Of a stretch of 5,353 bases of DNA, positions 4,886-5,353 are shown one piece after another. Position 1 is the stretch's first letter; every line of letters begins with the position of its first letter. The notes under the pieces were generated by a model. It saw nothing but the letters and a program-made list of their open reading frames with translations, did no database searches and was not told the DNA's origin. Source of the stretch: an uncultured Eubacteriales bacterium (GTDB lineage Bacteria > Bacillota > Clostridia > Monoglobales > Monoglobaceae); NCBI GenBank assembly GCA_958346135.1, contig CATVQN010000104.1, positions 1-5,353 on the forward strand, written 5' to 3'. A program made the translations under genes and the position numbers.

Positions 4886-5353
4886 ATGACCAGAGAGAGA
4901 AGAAGGATGCATGGAGGCGGGAGGAGGCTTCTTGCCGGCGTATTGGCAGTTTGTCTGATAGGCTTTGCGGTGAGCGGAATTATGGCGTTTCGAGATATAC
5001 ATGGTTTGGGTGCCCCAAACAAAGACTATGTGATTGAAATTCCGGAGGGTACCGGAACCGCAGGCGTAGCCAATATTTTAAGGAATCGTGGCATCATTCG
5101 GATTCCCGCGGTATTTAAGCTGTATATCCGCTTTTCAAAGACGCCGGTTTATCAGATGGGACGGCATACCCTGAATCCCTCTATGAGCTACCATGAAATT
5201 TTGAGTAAGCTGCAAAGTGCGCCTGATGCGGACGGCAACAGTGCAAAGCGCGTGACGGTCCCGGAGGGTTATGAACTGCGACAGATTGTGGACTTGCTGG
5301 TGGAAAAGGGTTTGGGCGACCGAGGGACTTTTATGAATGAGATTGAGAAGGGG
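4886..5353 (+). CDS. mltG: Endolytic murein transglycosylase MltG (YceG-like), 5' part only
   Basis: The first 156 codons are in the window and the frame is open at the edge. MltG cleaves nascent peptidoglycan strands at the outer membrane face and is thought to end glycan synthesis. A basic cytosolic start (RERRR, GGGRR, residues 3-14) precedes one membrane anchor at about 15-34. The LysM-like region then carries YVIEIPEGTG (48-57), VANILRNRGII (61-71), YQMGRHTLNPSMSYHEIL (89-106) and VTVPEGYELRQIVDLL (123-138), matching the family's repeated IPEG/VPEG pattern. The catalytic Glu domain lies beyond the window, so activity cannot be judged. AAGGGA at 4875-4880 sits 5 bases before the ATG, next to the stop of the CPBP gene, which indicates an operon. 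Confidence 0.93.
   Translation, partial: MTRERRRMHGGGRRLLAGVLAVCLIGFAVSGIMAFRDIHGLGAPNKDYVIEIPEGTGTAGVANILRNRGIIRIPAVFKLYIRFSKTPVYQMGRHTLNPSMSYHEILSKLQSAPDADGNSAKRVTVPEGYELRQIVDLLVEKGLGDRGTFMNEIEKG

Overview
The window reads as chromosomal DNA from a Gram-positive bacterium, most likely a clostridial Firmicute. The reasons are purine-rich Shine-Dalgarno sites before most genes, GTG/TTG-tolerant starts, an A/T-rich promoter style, a tRNA gene with encoded CCA, and protein families typical of Clostridia (TagA-type GT26 transferase, CPBP protease, MltG). No genus can be named from this sequence alone. I see no mobile element, CRISPR array, phage gene or broken gene.

Layout. (1) Positions 20-1372, + strand: a CNNM/CorC (HlyC-like) membrane protein with intact cytosolic CBS and CorC_HlyC domains but a strongly diverged transmembrane core. 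(2) Positions 1373-1994: a 622-base stretch without a convincing protein gene. It holds a 32-base perfect palindrome that should terminate + strand transcription, a second hairpin terminator facing the other way, a tRNA-Leu(CAA) gene on the - strand with a clear promoter, and a divergent + strand promoter for the next gene. About 250 bases (1373-1619) remain unexplained. (3) Positions 1998-5353, + strand: five closely spaced genes that look like one transcription unit. They encode a TagA/WecG/CpsF glycosyltransferase, a DJ-1/PfpI protein, 5-formyltetrahydrofolate cyclo-ligase, a CPBP intramembrane protease and the start of endolytic murein transglycosylase MltG, which runs off the window.

How they fit together. 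TagA (undecaprenyl-linked glycan synthesis), the CPBP protease and MltG (ends growing peptidoglycan strands) all act at or in the cell envelope. The DJ-1 protein and the cyclo-ligase overlap each other and are both cytosolic enzymes associated with dealing with damaged or dead-end metabolites. The cluster therefore mixes envelope and metabolite-housekeeping functions, and nothing in the sequence proves a shared pathway.

I did not find a clearly new biological system. The observation most worth a second look is the CorC-like protein, whose usual ion-pathway motifs are replaced, including an apparent Glu/Lys charge swap, while its regulatory domains are well kept.
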